Below, piece after piece: positions 1 to 12,086 of a stretch of DNA of 53,580 nt; position 1 is the first letter of the stretch, and the number at the start of each line of letters is the position of its first letter. The DNA lies in assembly GCA_009695195.1 (NCBI GenBank), contig SIBJ01000001.1:1-53580 (forward strand). The letters run 5' to 3'. A program made the position numbers and the translations under genes. The notes beneath the pieces are model-generated. The model was not told the origin of the DNA. It did no database searches and was given only the letters and a program-made list of their open reading frames with translations. Source of the stretch: Pedosphaera sp. GTDB taxonomy: Bacteria > Verrucomicrobiota > Verrucomicrobiia > Limisphaerales > JADLHS01.

Positions 1-1
1 G

Positions 2-139
2 CTGCTGGAACGCCCTGAGCGATCCGAACCGCGCATGAGGAAACGGAGGCCGAAAAACTTTCCCTTGTTGATGCGCCCCCGGCAGGAAATCATTGCCGAA
101 GCCACCCAGAAAAAATCAACGACACATGCCCTTAACTAA
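2..139 (+). CDS. C-terminal fragment of a probable IS4-type transposase
   Basis: An open frame enters from the left edge and stops at TAA 137-139, leaving 45 residues. The peptide is very basic, with the core RMRKRRPKNFPLLMRPRQE. Many IS4-family transposases that I remember end in a similar stretch (KRRPK-x-x-x-LL-x-x-PR), so I read this as the tail of such a transposase whose body lies outside the window. The stop codon runs into AACTAAGCGCCATTC, which could be the end of the insertion sequence, but no partner repeat is visible to prove it. It could also be another basic protein. Confidence 0.4.
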   Translation: MLERPERSEPRMRKRRPKNFPLLMRPRQEIIAEATQKKSTTHALN

Positions 140-184
140 GCGCCATTCTGGTCTAACTCTTCTACAGGTCTGCGGGAGTTGTTT

Positions 185-1945
185 ATGAATGGCGACCGAT
201 TAGTCCGGGAGAATGAAGGGAGGTTTTCACTGGACGGGTTGTGCGATCAGGTGGCGAATCCGCCGTCACATTGCGGCAACAGATTTCCCGGTTCGGGCGA
301 CTCAATCCTCCCGCAGGATTCCGGCCTTCACCGGTGGCGCCGCCAGATCATCACGCTGACTTTCGCCTCCGAATCCATTCCCGCTTCGTTGATCAGCGAG
401 CGATTGGCCCGCTCCATTTTTGAGGAGACGCACGCGTCCGTGGTGCTGGTTCGTTTCGAAGAGCAGTCCGACGAGGCCGCTGCGAAATTCGGGGGCCAGT
501 CAAACCCGTATCTCAACGGCGCGTTTCACATGCCGGCCAGCGTGGACCGGACCGAAGCGGGATTTCACACCCTGACCCTCGGCATTCGGAGCGACCCGCC
601 CTCACCCGAGGGCCTTGCTTCGCTCATGAGCCAGTTGAGTTGTCACTTTCGCCACGTGTTGCTTGAAGTTCCGGCTGGCGAGCGGGCCGCGCCCTGGCTC
701 GTTGAATGTCTGGTGCGCTCGGACCTGGCTTATCTTTTTCTTCAAGCGAACAACGAAAATGTTGCTCACGCCGGACGGGTGATGCGCGAAGTGCGGGCGC
801 GTTGTCGCGATGGCGGCGCTCACGTCAAACCCATCGCGTGTCTGGCCGAGGGTCAACCGTTGAACGACCTGGACATGCTCGTTCAACGTGAGGCAACCCC
901 GATTCACATGTTTGTCCACGCCTGTCCGAACCTGGAGACGGCGCCGCGAATCAACCCTGCGAAACTATTTTGCGCCGACGTCCGCCGCCTCGCGCGGGAA
1001 GTCGGCGGGCGGCTGGTGGGTTTGGCGCTGTCATCCGGCGCCGCCAAAGGCTTCGCGCACATCGGCGTGATCCAGGTATTGGAAGAGAACGGCATCGAGG
1101 TGGACGTCGTGGCCGGGTCGAGCATGGGCGCGTACGTCGGCTCGCTCTGGGCGCAAGGGAACGACGGCACCGAACTGGAACGACTCGCGCGCGAACTGGA
1201 AGCGCGCTGGGCGTTGTGGACCTTGATTGATCCCGTGTTCCCGCCGCGCCAGGGACTCATGCGCGGCTTCGCGGTAAAAAAACGGCTGATGCGTTCGCTC
1301 GGTCACGCGCGCTTTGGCGACCTGCCGCGGCCTTTGCGCATCGTGGCCAGCAATCTCGCCACGCTTGAGCGCGTGGTTTTCTCCAGCGGCGAAGTCGCCG
1401 ACGCCGTTCATGCCAGCAGCGCGGTGCCGGGAATTTGTGTGCCGGTCACGCTGGACGGGGAAACCTACATTGACGGCGGCATCGTGGATCCGTTGCCGGT
1501 GGATGTGCTGCGCGAGATGGGAATTTCGCGCGTCATCGCCGTGGACGTCATCCCGTCGCCCGAGCGCATTCGCAGCGGCCTCGCGGCGGGGCGGGAACCG
1601 GATCGAACCCACGAGACGACCGCGCACAAGCTGTATCGCAAAATCCGCCCGGTGAATCAGCGGCTGAACTATTTCGCGCGGGGAAATATTTTTGAAATCC
1701 TCATGCGCAGCATTTACGGCGCGCAGATTCGCGTGGCCGAAGCGTCGTGCCGACTGGCCGACGTCGTCTTGCGACCGGAAATTTGCGACGACCGCTGGGT
1801 GGATTACCGCCAGCCCGGAAAATTCATCCAGCTCGGCCGGGAAGCGGCGGAACGGCAGCTCGCAGAAATCAAAACCCTGGTGAACCGAACGGAGATGAAT
1901 CATGAACCGAACCCGATTGCAGAAGCGGTGGCAGCAATTGCCTGA
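185..1945 (+). CDS. patatin-like phospholipase, NTE/RssA type
   Basis: Predicted serine lipase acting on phospholipids or lysophospholipids, 586 residues. The patatin domain fills the second half. The oxyanion-type loop is SSGAAKGFAHIG, the nucleophile elbow is GSSMG with Ser313, and the catalytic Asp430 lies in DGG. The first 270 residues carry no motif I can name; in neuropathy-target-esterase relatives a regulatory region precedes the lipase domain. I chose ATG 185 because GGGAG at 174-178 sits six bases upstream; a TTG at 179 would overlap that site. The gene overlaps the downstream ligase by 44 bp, which suggests coupled translation. A fatty acid desaturase follows on the same strand about 3.4 kb on, so a role in lipid turnover is plausible. 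Substrate is unknown. Confidence 0.85.
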   Translation: MNGDRLVRENEGRFSLDGLCDQVANPPSHCGNRFPGSGDSILPQDSGLHRWRRQIITLTFASESIPASLISERLARSIFEETHASVVLVRFEEQSDEAAAKFGGQSNPYLNGAFHMPASVDRTEAGFHTLTLGIRSDPPSPEGLASLMSQLSCHFRHVLLEVPAGERAAPWLVECLVRSDLAYLFLQANNENVAHAGRVMREVRARCRDGGAHVKPIACLAEGQPLNDLDMLVQREATPIHMFVHACPNLETAPRINPAKLFCADVRRLAREVGGRLVGLALSSGAAKGFAHIGVIQVLEENGIEVDVVAGSSMGAYVGSLWAQGNDGTELERLARELEARWALWTLIDPVFPPRQGLMRGFAVKKRLMRSLGHARFGDLPRPLRIVASNLATLERVVFSSGEVADAVHASSAVPGICVPVTLDGETYIDGGIVDPLPVDVLREMGISRVIAVDVIPSPERIRSGLAAGREPDRTHETTAHKLYRKIRPVNQRLNYFARGNIFEILMRSIYGAQIRVAEASCRLADVVLRPEICDDRWVDYRQPGKFIQLGREAAERQLAEIKTLVNRTEMNHEPNPIAEAVAAIA

Positions 1946-3404
1946 AGCCGCCATCCGCCGATTGCAGGCCGGACAACTGCGCCGCTACCTGGGCAACGTG
2001 GTCCTGCCCTTCTCGGCGCATTACGGCAGGATGTTTCGCGAGCACGGCCTGAGCGCCGATTCATTTCAGACCCTCGAAGATTTGTCGCGCGTGCCCTTCA
2101 CCACCAAGGCGGACTTGTTGGCCACCCCGGAGCATCCGCAGCGGTTCAAAGATTTCATTTTGGTGCCCGACCAAAAAGTGCTGGCGCGCCGCCCGGAAAC
2201 CATCGTGCGCGCACTGCTCCAGGGCAAAGCGCGCGTGCGGGAAAGTTTTGAATCCGAGTTTCGTCCGGTCTTCGTGACCTTCACCACCGGGCGCAGCGCG
2301 GAACCGACGCCGTTCTTTTACACCCAGCGCGATCTCACCCATCTCGCCACCGCCGCCGGGCGGATGGTGGAAATCTGCGCCGCCCGGCGCGAGGATCGTT
2401 TGTTCAACATCTTTCCCTTCGCGCCGCATCTTGCTTTTTGGTTCACGCATTATGCTGGCACCGCGGCCGGCGTCATGACGCTCAGTTCCGGCGGCGGCAA
2501 AGTCATGGGCACGGATGGCACCATCCGCCACCTGCGCAAATTCAAACCCGAGGTCATCATCGGCATCCCGACTTTCATGTATCACCTGCTGCGCCAGGCG
2601 GCGGAGGAAGGCGTGCGTTGCGAGAATTTGCGGCAGATCGTGCTCGGCGGCGAAAAAGTCAACGACGGCTTGCGCCAGAAACTTCGCGACCTCGCGGCCG
2701 AGCTTGGCGCCCCCAAGGTGGACGTGCTCGCCACGTACGGCTTCACTGAGGCCAAGCAGGCGTGGTCGGAATGTCCCTTCCCGCACGACCAACCTTCCGG
2801 CGGTTACCATCTGCATCCCGACCTCGGGATCATGGAGGTGATTGATCCGAAGACCGGCGCCCCGCTCCCGCCCGGACAGCCGGGTGAACTGGTGTTCACG
2901 CCGCTCGACGCGCGGGGCAGCGTGGTGCTGCGCTATCGCACCGGCGATTTCATTGACGGCGGCCTCACTTACGAAGCTTGCCCTCATTGCGGCCGTTCCC
3001 TGCCGCGATTGGTGGGCAACATTTCCCGCCGCTCGGAAGTCAAGGAGATGGCGTTCGACAAGCTCAAGGGCACGCTCGTGGATTTCAACGAACTGGAACA
3101 CGTGCTCGACGACGCGCCGCAGATCGGCGCGTGGCAGGTGGAACTTCGCAAGGTCAACGACGACCCGCTGGAACTGGACGAGATCATTCTGCACGTCCAG
3201 AAGATCAACGGCGCCGACGAGACGCAACTCGGCCGCGACCTCAGCGCCCGTTGCTTCACGCGGCTGGAAATTCATCCCAACCGGATTCAATTTCACGACA
3301 CCGAACATATTCGCCGGCTCCAGGGCGTGGGCGAAGTGCTCAAGGAACAAAGACTCGTGGATCACCGGCCGGCGGCGAACCCGCTGCCGGTGAAAGCCGC
3401 GTGA
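1902..3404 (+). CDS. adenylate-forming acyl ligase, PaaK-like
   Basis: Predicted ATP-dependent acyl or aryl activating enzyme (AMP-binding superfamily), 500 residues, longer than phenylacetate-CoA ligase at about 430. Visible motifs are a phosphate-binding loop TTGRSAEPTPF, the substrate/AMP motif ATYGFTEAKQAW, and YRTGDF with the Asp that holds the ribose. A CPHCGR pair then leads into the small C-terminal domain. The start ATG has GGAG seven bases upstream and lies inside the end of the patatin gene (44-bp overlap). The pairing suggests that the acid activated here may come from, or feed, the lipase reaction. The exact substrate cannot be read from sequence. Confidence 0.8.
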   Translation: MNRTRLQKRWQQLPEAAIRRLQAGQLRRYLGNVVLPFSAHYGRMFREHGLSADSFQTLEDLSRVPFTTKADLLATPEHPQRFKDFILVPDQKVLARRPETIVRALLQGKARVRESFESEFRPVFVTFTTGRSAEPTPFFYTQRDLTHLATAAGRMVEICAARREDRLFNIFPFAPHLAFWFTHYAGTAAGVMTLSSGGGKVMGTDGTIRHLRKFKPEVIIGIPTFMYHLLRQAAEEGVRCENLRQIVLGGEKVNDGLRQKLRDLAAELGAPKVDVLATYGFTEAKQAWSECPFPHDQPSGGYHLHPDLGIMEVIDPKTGAPLPPGQPGELVFTPLDARGSVVLRYRTGDFIDGGLTYEACPHCGRSLPRLVGNISRRSEVKEMAFDKLKGTLVDFNELEHVLDDAPQIGAWQVELRKVNDDPLELDEIILHVQKINGADETQLGRDLSARCFTRLEIHPNRIQFHDTEHIRRLQGVGEVLKEQRLVDHRPAANPLPVKAA

Positions 3405-3456
3405 GCGCCCGTTGTCGGCGGCTGAAAATTTCCGCCGGCCTGAAGCGCGATCCTCA

Positions 3457-5090
3457 TCAACTTTTATCCAGGCAATTCCACACCGTCTGCGCGAGGCGAT
3501 GGACCTGCACCGGCTTGGCGAGAAAGTTGACACCCGCTTCCAGCCAGGAAGCCGCGTTGGCTTAAAGGCTCTCGCAGGTGCGCGCGCAGACGTTCGACGT
3601 ATTGCTGCCGCGCCGCCGGCTGCTCCCACAACTGAAGTTCCGCAGCGGTGTGACCCACCACTTCGTCGCGCGACCACCCGGCGATGCGGCAAAAGCTGTC
3701 GTTGGCTTCCAACACCAGTCCGTCGCTCAGCCGGCTGATCACGATGCCGTCGGGGCTGGAGCGGAAGGCCCCGGCAAATCGCTCCTCCGACTTTCGCAGC
3801 GCGGCTTCCGTCCGCTTGCGCTCGGTGATGTCGGTGATGATGGCCATCGAGCCGGAGGTTTGACCCTCCACCGGTGTCACGGGCGTGGCCGAAAGCCAGG
3901 TGAGGAGAAACTCGCCGGATTTTTTCCGCAGGGGAATCTCATAGCCCTCCGAGATGCCTTGGGTGCGTTGCCGGTTACGTTCGGCCATGGTGGCCTGATC
4001 TTCCGGACGGTTGAGCAACGTGGCGGCGTGCTGGCCGAGCACTTCCGCCTCGGTATAACCCAGCATCCGGCAAATCTTCGGGTTCACGACCTGGATGATG
4101 TCGTTGTCATCCACCCGCACCAGGCCTTCACCCATGCGCTCGATCAGGGTCCGGAATTTCGCTTCGCTTTCGCGCAGGGCGGCTTCGGCCCGTTGACGCT
4201 CGGTGATGTCCTAGCCCAAGCTGGCGGTGCCGACCACGCGCCCGCTCGTATCGCGGAGCATTGTGTTGTTCCAGGCAATGCGCCGCCGCCCACCCGCGCG
4301 CGCGTCAGGATGTCGTTCTCGAAGTGCGAACTGATGGCTCCGTTCGCGATGTTGTTCTCGTAACGCGATCGCAAACCCAGCTCCGGCGGCACGAACATTT
4401 TGAACCAATCTTTCCCCAGGACTTCGGCCCGCTGCCAGCCCGTCAAACGCAGCAGGTAATCATTGCAGAAGGCCACCCGCCCGTCGCGGTCCAAGATCAC
4501 CGTGAGCATTTCCACGTTGGCGAACAGTTCGGCAAAGCGGCGCTCCGATTCGCGCAACTCCGCCTCCGCCTGCTTGCGCCCGGTGACGTTGCGCGTGACG
4601 GCCACGATCGGCACGCCGGCCAGCGACGGAATGAGTTTGAGCTGTCGCGCCACTTCGTAACCGTCCATCCCGGGCAGTTGAATATCCAGCAGAATCAAGT
4701 CCGGGCGATCGTGCGCCGCCAGGTCCACGCCCTGCGGCCCGGTGCGGGCGGGAATGATTTCCAACCCATGCCGTTCGAGCAGGAAGGTCGCGAGGTAAAG
4801 GTTTTGCTCGTTGTCTTCGATGACGAGAACTTTCGTTTTCGTGGGCAGTGCGGTTGCTGATTCTTGGCCGGTGCCTCGATGGGCAACGTCACGGTGAACG
4901 TGCGGCCGGCACCCCACTGGCTTTGCACGGCGATGTCGCCGCCCATGGCTTTGAGCAGTTTTTCGCAGATCACCAGGCCGAGGCCCGTGCCTTCATGCTG
5001 GCGGTTCAGGCCGGAGTCCAATTGCCGGAAGGCGTTGAACAAATTGCCCAACTCTTCGGGCCGCATGCCGATACCGCGGCCCACGCAGGG
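3457..5090 (-). pseudogene. decayed hybrid sensor histidine kinase (HATPase, REC and PAS fragments)
   Basis: Reading on the minus strand, the fragments are in this order. First, the end of a HATPase domain (GRGIGMRPEEL, then GTGLGLVICEKLLKAMGG) at about 5090-4855. Second, after a frameshift near 4850, a receiver domain start (VLVIEDNEQN and phospho-Asp in LILLDIQLPGMDG) up to VPIVAVT. Third, an abrupt switch to VTGRKQAEAELRESERRF and a chain of PAS/PAC units. Fourth, a frameshift near 4290 and a TAG at 4211-4213 (SLG-stop-DITER). Fifth, more PAS domains. Last, in another frame, EAGVNFLAKPVQVHRL, which is the end of a receiver domain, finishing at TGA 3457-3459. The HisKA part is missing. It cannot make one functional kinase. 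The receiver appears split around the PAS array. Confidence 0.85.
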
Positions 5091-5330
5091 AAATCAAAAA
5101 ACATTCCTGCCGACCCGCGGACCGCACGCGGCCAAAAATATTCCGCGCGGTTGACGGACGGTTGCGGGCGGGCCGGCACATTATGCGACGGCATTCACCA
5201 GTCACCATTTCCAACTGAAATTTTTAACATTGAGTGTTGTTGCCATCACCATTGTCGGATACTGTGTGACCGCGCCGCTCTCATCAAGACACAGCCGTCC
5301 AGCTTTTGATGGTCCGGCAGAAAGCAATTA
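5091..5330. other. intergenic region before the desaturase gene
   Basis: About 240 bases with no credible gene. The right half is AT-richer than its surroundings. A loose promoter-like pair, TTGTTG (5237-5242) and TACTGT (5260-5265) with a 17-base spacer, precedes the desaturase, but the match is too weak to call. Confidence 0.3.
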
Positions 5331-6386
5331 ATGATGACGAATGATTCAGTTCCGCCCAAAGCCGAAAGCCCAACGGACCCTTCCGCCTGGAGGGAAATTG
5401 TAGCGCGCTACCAGAAGCCTTCGGTCGGTCGCGGCGTCTGGCAGATCGTCAATACGCTCGTCCCGTACGCGGCGCTCTGGTATTTGATGTACCTCAGCCT
5501 GGCCGTGTCGTGGTGGCTCACGGTGCCGCTGGCAATTCTGGCGGGCGCGTTCCTGGTGCGGGTCTTCATCATTTCCCACGATTGCGGTCACGGATCCTAT
5601 TTCAAGTCGCCGCGCGCCAATCACATTCTGGGCGCCATCACCGGCTGGCTGACGTTCACGCCGTACCTGCACTGGCGCTGGGAACATGCCATCCATCATT
5701 CGAGTTCGGGCGATCTGGACCGGCGCGGCACCGGCGATGTCTGGACGTTGACCGTGCAAGAATATCTGGAGTCGTCGCGCTGGCGGCGGTTCTCATATCG
5801 GCTGGCGCGCAATCCGATGGTGCTGTTCGTGGTCGCGCCGCTGATTTTGTTTCTGGGCATCAACCGCATCCCCAAACCCAAAGCGCCGACGCGCGAGCGC
5901 TACTCCGTCCATCTGACAAATCTGGCGATCGGCATGATGGCCGTGGGTTTGATCTGGGTTTTCGGATTGAAGGCGTACCTGATCATTCAATTCACCGTCT
6001 TGATGGTGGCCGGCTCGGCCGGCGTGTGGCTGTTCTACGTGCAACATCAGTTCGAGGGCGTTTACTGGGATCGCGCCGAGGAATGGGATTACGCCAAGGC
6101 GGCGTTGCAAGGCAGTTCGTTCTACAAACTTCCCAAAATCCTGCAATGGTTCTCGGGCAACATCGGCTTTCATCACATCCACCATCTCAGCCCGCGGATT
6201 CCGAATTATCATCTGGAAAAATGCCACAACGCCGAGCCGTTGTTCCAGACCGTGAAACCCGTCACGCTGATCGGCAGTTTCAAATCCTTCACGTTCCGTC
6301 TCTGGGATGAACAACGGCGCAAGCTCGTCGGTTACGGCCATCTCAAACTGATTCGCCGACAAAAGAAACTCGCTGCCCAGCGCTGA
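5331..6386 (+). CDS. membrane fatty acid desaturase
   Basis: Integral membrane di-iron desaturase that introduces a double bond into an acyl chain, 351 residues, usual for the DesA/omega-type family. All three histidine boxes are present: HDCGH (83-87), HAIHH (119-123) and HHIHH (281-285). Together they supply the iron ligands. Hydrophobic stretches precede box 1 (about residues 41-80) and lie between boxes 2 and 3 (about 160-230), as expected for the four-helix fold. Two ATGs are in tandem at 5331 and 5334 and no strong ribosome binding site is seen. The gene stands alone, facing alaS in the same direction. The lipase and ligase upstream fit a lipid-modifying neighbourhood. Regiospecificity cannot be told. 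Confidence 0.9.
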   Translation: MMTNDSVPPKAESPTDPSAWREIVARYQKPSVGRGVWQIVNTLVPYAALWYLMYLSLAVSWWLTVPLAILAGAFLVRVFIISHDCGHGSYFKSPRANHILGAITGWLTFTPYLHWRWEHAIHHSSSGDLDRRGTGDVWTLTVQEYLESSRWRRFSYRLARNPMVLFVVAPLILFLGINRIPKPKAPTRERYSVHLTNLAIGMMAVGLIWVFGLKAYLIIQFTVLMVAGSAGVWLFYVQHQFEGVYWDRAEEWDYAKAALQGSSFYKLPKILQWFSGNIGFHHIHHLSPRIPNYHLEKCHNAEPLFQTVKPVTLIGSFKSFTFRLWDEQRRKLVGYGHLKLIRRQKKLAAQR

Positions 6387-6478
6387 TCCGACGCGGTCCG
6401 CCGATGTCCCCGGGGGGAAACTTCCACTCGCCTAGCCCCGCCGCTTTTGGCTAATCTCCCCGCCTGATTTTGCAAAGC

Positions 6479-6563
6479 GGTTGCAGGTTGAAGGTTGCAG
6501 GTTGCAGGATTCTTGCGACGCACGACGAACGAAACTTTCAACCTTCAACTTTCAACCTGTAAC
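6479..6563. repeat. heptamer inverted repeat directly before alaS
   Basis: The left arm (6479-6508) is four tandem copies of a GGTTGCA-type 7-mer. The right arm (6536-6563) is TTCAACC-type 7-mers. About 23 of 28 bases can pair across a 27-base loop. A run of eight T's follows at 6564-6571, so the structure could terminate transcription coming from the desaturase. It ends 11 bases before the alaS ATG. The same 7-mer occurs inside mfd at 19272-19345. Confidence 0.85.
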
Positions 6564-6574
6564 TTTTTTTTAAG

Positions 6575-9571
<2,997 letters not shown>

Positions 9572-9631
9572 TTTCACTCCAGGCAAGAACTCGAGCCACT
9601 CACAACTGAGAGGATCGCTGAACTTCGGCGC

Positions 9632-9796
9632 ATGACGGGCCAGGAGCGACTGATGTTGGCTGAGCAGATGTTTTGGGATGCACGCCGCGCCCGAGCCGAA
9701 GCAATCCAGCGGGAGCATCAGGAATGGTCGGAGGAACAGGTCGAACAAGAATTGCGGAAGCTCATGCTCGTGGAGGCGATGCGGAAGGGGACTTGA
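9632..9796 (+). CDS. small antitoxin-like protein or remnant
   Basis: A 54-residue charged helical peptide with MTGQERLMLAEQMFWDARR and later HQEWSEEQVEQELRK. It resembles small proteins labelled Rv0078B-related antitoxins (RxM-x-x-x-ER-L near the N-terminus, then H-x-EWSEEE). The resemblance already begins upstream of the ATG (ERIAELRRM), yet no start codon exists between the alaS stop and ATG 9632, and the frame is that of alaS. So this may be an N-terminally truncated remnant, or it may start internally. No toxin partner is adjacent. I am unsure that it is expressed. Confidence 0.45.
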   Translation: MTGQERLMLAEQMFWDARRARAEAIQREHQEWSEEQVEQELRKLMLVEAMRKGT

Positions 9797-9850
9797 TCAC
9801 CGACCGCCCCGGCGACGGCTTCCATCCCGACGCGCTCCGCAACTTGAGCC

Positions 9851-9921
9851 GGAGCGCCGAGCACCGTCTCGGCCAGTAGAAACGGATTTTCGCAACGGGC
9901 CGAGGCGGTGCTCGGCGCTCC
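9851..9921. repeat. intergenic palindromic repeat (GGAGCGCCGA family)
   Basis: Arms of 24 bases (9851-9874 and 9898-9921) pair at 23 of 24 positions across a 23-base loop. The arm begins GGAGCGCCGAGCACCG. It lies between an antitoxin-like remnant and a convergent glycosyltransferase gene, so it could act as a transcription terminator, though no T-run follows. A relative with the same GGAGCGCCGA end is inside mfd at 20147-20220. Confidence 0.9.
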
Positions 9922-9949
9922 TTTCCGAAAATTTTCCCTGGCAACCAGC

Positions 9950-10693
9950 CTAGCTCGCGGTGGTGCTGGACTTTCGCGGCTTCCGGCGGCAGCCGTTTTG
10001 AAACCACAGCCGCCACACCATCACGATTGCTTCGCTCACGATGTTGCCGGCCATCTTCGAGTGGCCCTGCGCGCGTTCGGTGAAGATGATCGGGATTTCC
10101 ACGATTTTTTTCCCCTGCCGCCAGAGTTTGTGGTGGAGTTCGATCTGGAAGCTGTAACCGTTGCTGCGGACTTCATCGAGGTTGATGGCTTCCAGCGCGC
10201 TGCGACGAAAACATTTGTAACCGGCCGTCGGATCAGCGAAGGGCATCCCCGTGATGATTGAAACATAAGTCGCCGCGCTCTTGCTCAACATCAGCCGGCT
10301 GAGCGGCCAGTTGATGATGCGGATGCCGCCGATGTAGCGCGAACCGATGACGACGTCGGCGTCTTTCGCGGCTTCGAGCAGGATCGGAACATCGTCGGGG
10401 TTGTGGGAGAAATCGCCGTCCATCTCGAAAACGAAATCGTAATCCTTCGCCAGCGCCCACTTGAAGCCCGCGATGTAGGCGCGGCCCAAACCATTCTTCT
10501 CCTGGCGATGGAGGACGTGAACGTTCGGATGTTTTGCCGCGAGTTCGTCGGCGATTTTGCCGGTGCCATCCGGCGAGTTGTCGTCCACCACGAGCAGGTC
10601 AACAGCGACGGGCAGTGAAAGAAGGCGTTGCACCATGCGCGGGAGATTTTCCCGTTCATTGTAAGTCGGCATGACGATGAGCGTCTTCTTCAT
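9950..10693 (-). CDS. polyprenol-phosphate mannosyltransferase-like glycosyltransferase (GT2)
   Basis: Predicted to move a sugar from a nucleotide donor to a polyprenyl phosphate lipid carrier, 247 residues, the length of Dpm1/Ppm1 catalytic proteins. The GT-A signatures are VMPTYNERENLP at the N-terminus, VVDDNSPDGTG, the metal-binding EMDGDFSHNP, and the family block GSRYIGG followed by TAGYKCFRR. There is no long C-terminal transmembrane extension, so it would be a peripheral membrane enzyme. It reads opposite to alaS and to the TPR gene that follows. Mannose as the sugar is inferred from family similarity only. Confidence 0.88.
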   Translation of the reverse strand: MKKTLIVMPTYNERENLPRMVQRLLSLPVAVDLLVVDDNSPDGTGKIADELAAKHPNVHVLHRQEKNGLGRAYIAGFKWALAKDYDFVFEMDGDFSHNPDDVPILLEAAKDADVVIGSRYIGGIRIINWPLSRLMLSKSAATYVSIITGMPFADPTAGYKCFRRSALEAINLDEVRSNGYSFQIELHHKLWRQGKKIVEIPIIFTERAQGHSKMAGNIVSEAIVMVWRLWFQNGCRRKPRKSSTTAS

Positions 10694-10854
10694 GGCGCAA
10701 ATGCCGCAGAGAGTTACGCGACCCGCATCGCGAAAACAAGACGCGAATTCGCGCGCAACAACCGTGCGAGCGACGCCCCCGGCGGAGGTTCCAAACCGGA
10801 TGCGCGGGAGAAGGTCGCTCCCGGCGCAAAGTTTTGTTGCCGTCCGCGCGGGTC

Positions 10855-11643
10855 ATGTTCAAGCTTTCGCCCGTGGAACCCATGGACAGCTCAACCGAGG
10901 TGGTTTATCGCGTCGAGTCGTGGCTCAGTGTGGTCGGTTTGATTCTGCTCGGGCTTTTCAATCTCTGGATGATCATTGACGCGATCCGCCGCCGCGAATG
11001 GATGTGGCTCGGAATCCTTTTGTTTTTTCCCGGCATCGGGACGCTCTGGTATTTTTTCAACGTGTTTCGCGATGCCGGGCTGCGTGGCTTTGAACTGCCC
11101 GGCGCTTTAAGCCGGCGACGCATCAAGGAACTTCAAGCGCAAATCCATCACCTCGACAAGGCGCACCATCACTTTCAACTCGGCGACGTCTATTTTCAGC
11201 GCGGCAAACTGGACCAGGCGGAGGCGTGCTATCGCGCGGCGATGGAGCGCGACGCGCAGGACATTGACACGCGCGCGCATTACGGCCAGTGCCTGCTCCG
11301 GCTGAAACGCCCCTCCGAGGCGCGGCCGCTGCTCGAAAGCGTGATGCATGAAAAACCGGATCACGATTACGGCCACACGATGATGGCGCTGGCGGAAACG
11401 CTCACGGCGCTGGGCGAAATGGACAACGCCCTGCTCTACTGGCAGCACATCACACAGAACCACGCCTATCCGCGGGCGAAGGTGCAGCTCGCGGAACTTT
11501 ATCTCGCGAAGGGAAAGCCCGACCTCGCGAGCGCCGAGATCAAGGACGTGCTGGCGGACGATCCGCACGCGCCGGCATTTCAGCGGCGGCGGGATCGCGT
11601 GTGGGTGCGGCGGGCGAGAAGTCTCGCGCGTGAGGTTTCCTGA
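10855..11643 (+). CDS. membrane-anchored tetratricopeptide repeat protein
   Basis: About 262 residues. Two hydrophobic segments near the N-terminus (WLSVVGLILLGLFNLWMI and WLGILLFFPGIGTLWYF) resemble the short N-terminal membrane region of cardiolipin-synthase-like proteins. Then come tetratricopeptide repeats, clearest at FQLGDVYFQRGKLDQAEACY, with more through residue 230. The soluble part should face the cytoplasm and hold partners. Start codon is uncertain: ATG 10855 and ATG 10882 are both possible, and the frame is open upstream to TTG 10834. No partner can be named. Confidence 0.75.
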   Translation: MFKLSPVEPMDSSTEVVYRVESWLSVVGLILLGLFNLWMIIDAIRRREWMWLGILLFFPGIGTLWYFFNVFRDAGLRGFELPGALSRRRIKELQAQIHHLDKAHHHFQLGDVYFQRGKLDQAEACYRAAMERDAQDIDTRAHYGQCLLRLKRPSEARPLLESVMHEKPDHDYGHTMMALAETLTALGEMDNALLYWQHITQNHAYPRAKVQLAELYLAKGKPDLASAEIKDVLADDPHAPAFQRRRDRVWVRRARSLAREVS

Positions 11644-11665
11644 ACTCCTCCCGGCGCGCGCACGC

Positions 11666-12040
11666 TTACTCGGAGAACGCGAGGTACGGGATGAAAATAA
11701 TCGGCAGCAGGATCAGGCCGATTACCAGCGCCGCACTTTTTCCGCGAGCTTCACAGACTTTCACCCACATGATAATCCCAATAACCAACCCGACAGGCGG
11801 GATTATAGACGGAATGATTAACCAGCCGGACAATTTCGCCGCCTGAAGCAACCGAATAAAATTGAAAAAGGGAATCCAAATTAAAAGCCCTGGTTTGATC
11901 CCACACTTTTCGCAGATGCGCTTGAAGCAAAAGGAAAACAAAATGTGGAGCACTAGCCCAATACAAAGAAACACCAGGATCACCAGCAGCCCGATCCCGA
12001 TTCCGGCGGCGGCCACAGCAGCACCTTGATCATTGTTCAT
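11666..12040 (-). CDS. small four-helix membrane protein, DUF5684-like
   Basis: 124 residues, almost wholly hydrophobic with about four membrane segments. Between the first pair is a CEKCGIKPGLLIWIPFFN loop. The pattern 'GxKPGxxxWIPFFNxIRLLQAAKLSGWL' is typical of small membrane proteins grouped with DUF5684. The gene is lower in GC than its neighbours. It converges with the TPR gene, 22 bases between stops. No function is known. Confidence 0.65.
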   Translation of the reverse strand: MNNDQGAAVAAAGIGIGLLVILVFLCIGLVLHILFSFCFKRICEKCGIKPGLLIWIPFFNFIRLLQAAKLSGWLIIPSIIPPVGLVIGIIMWVKVCEARGKSAALVIGLILLPIIFIPYLAFSE

Positions 12041-12086
12041 AGTAAATTTTTTTGAGGTCTTTAGTTGTGTTGGGTATCGTGAGGCT

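Noticed and set aside
5006..5214. Two small overlapping minus-strand frames upstream of the broken kinase
   Set aside because: They do not continue the HATPase domain in any frame and show no other similarity.
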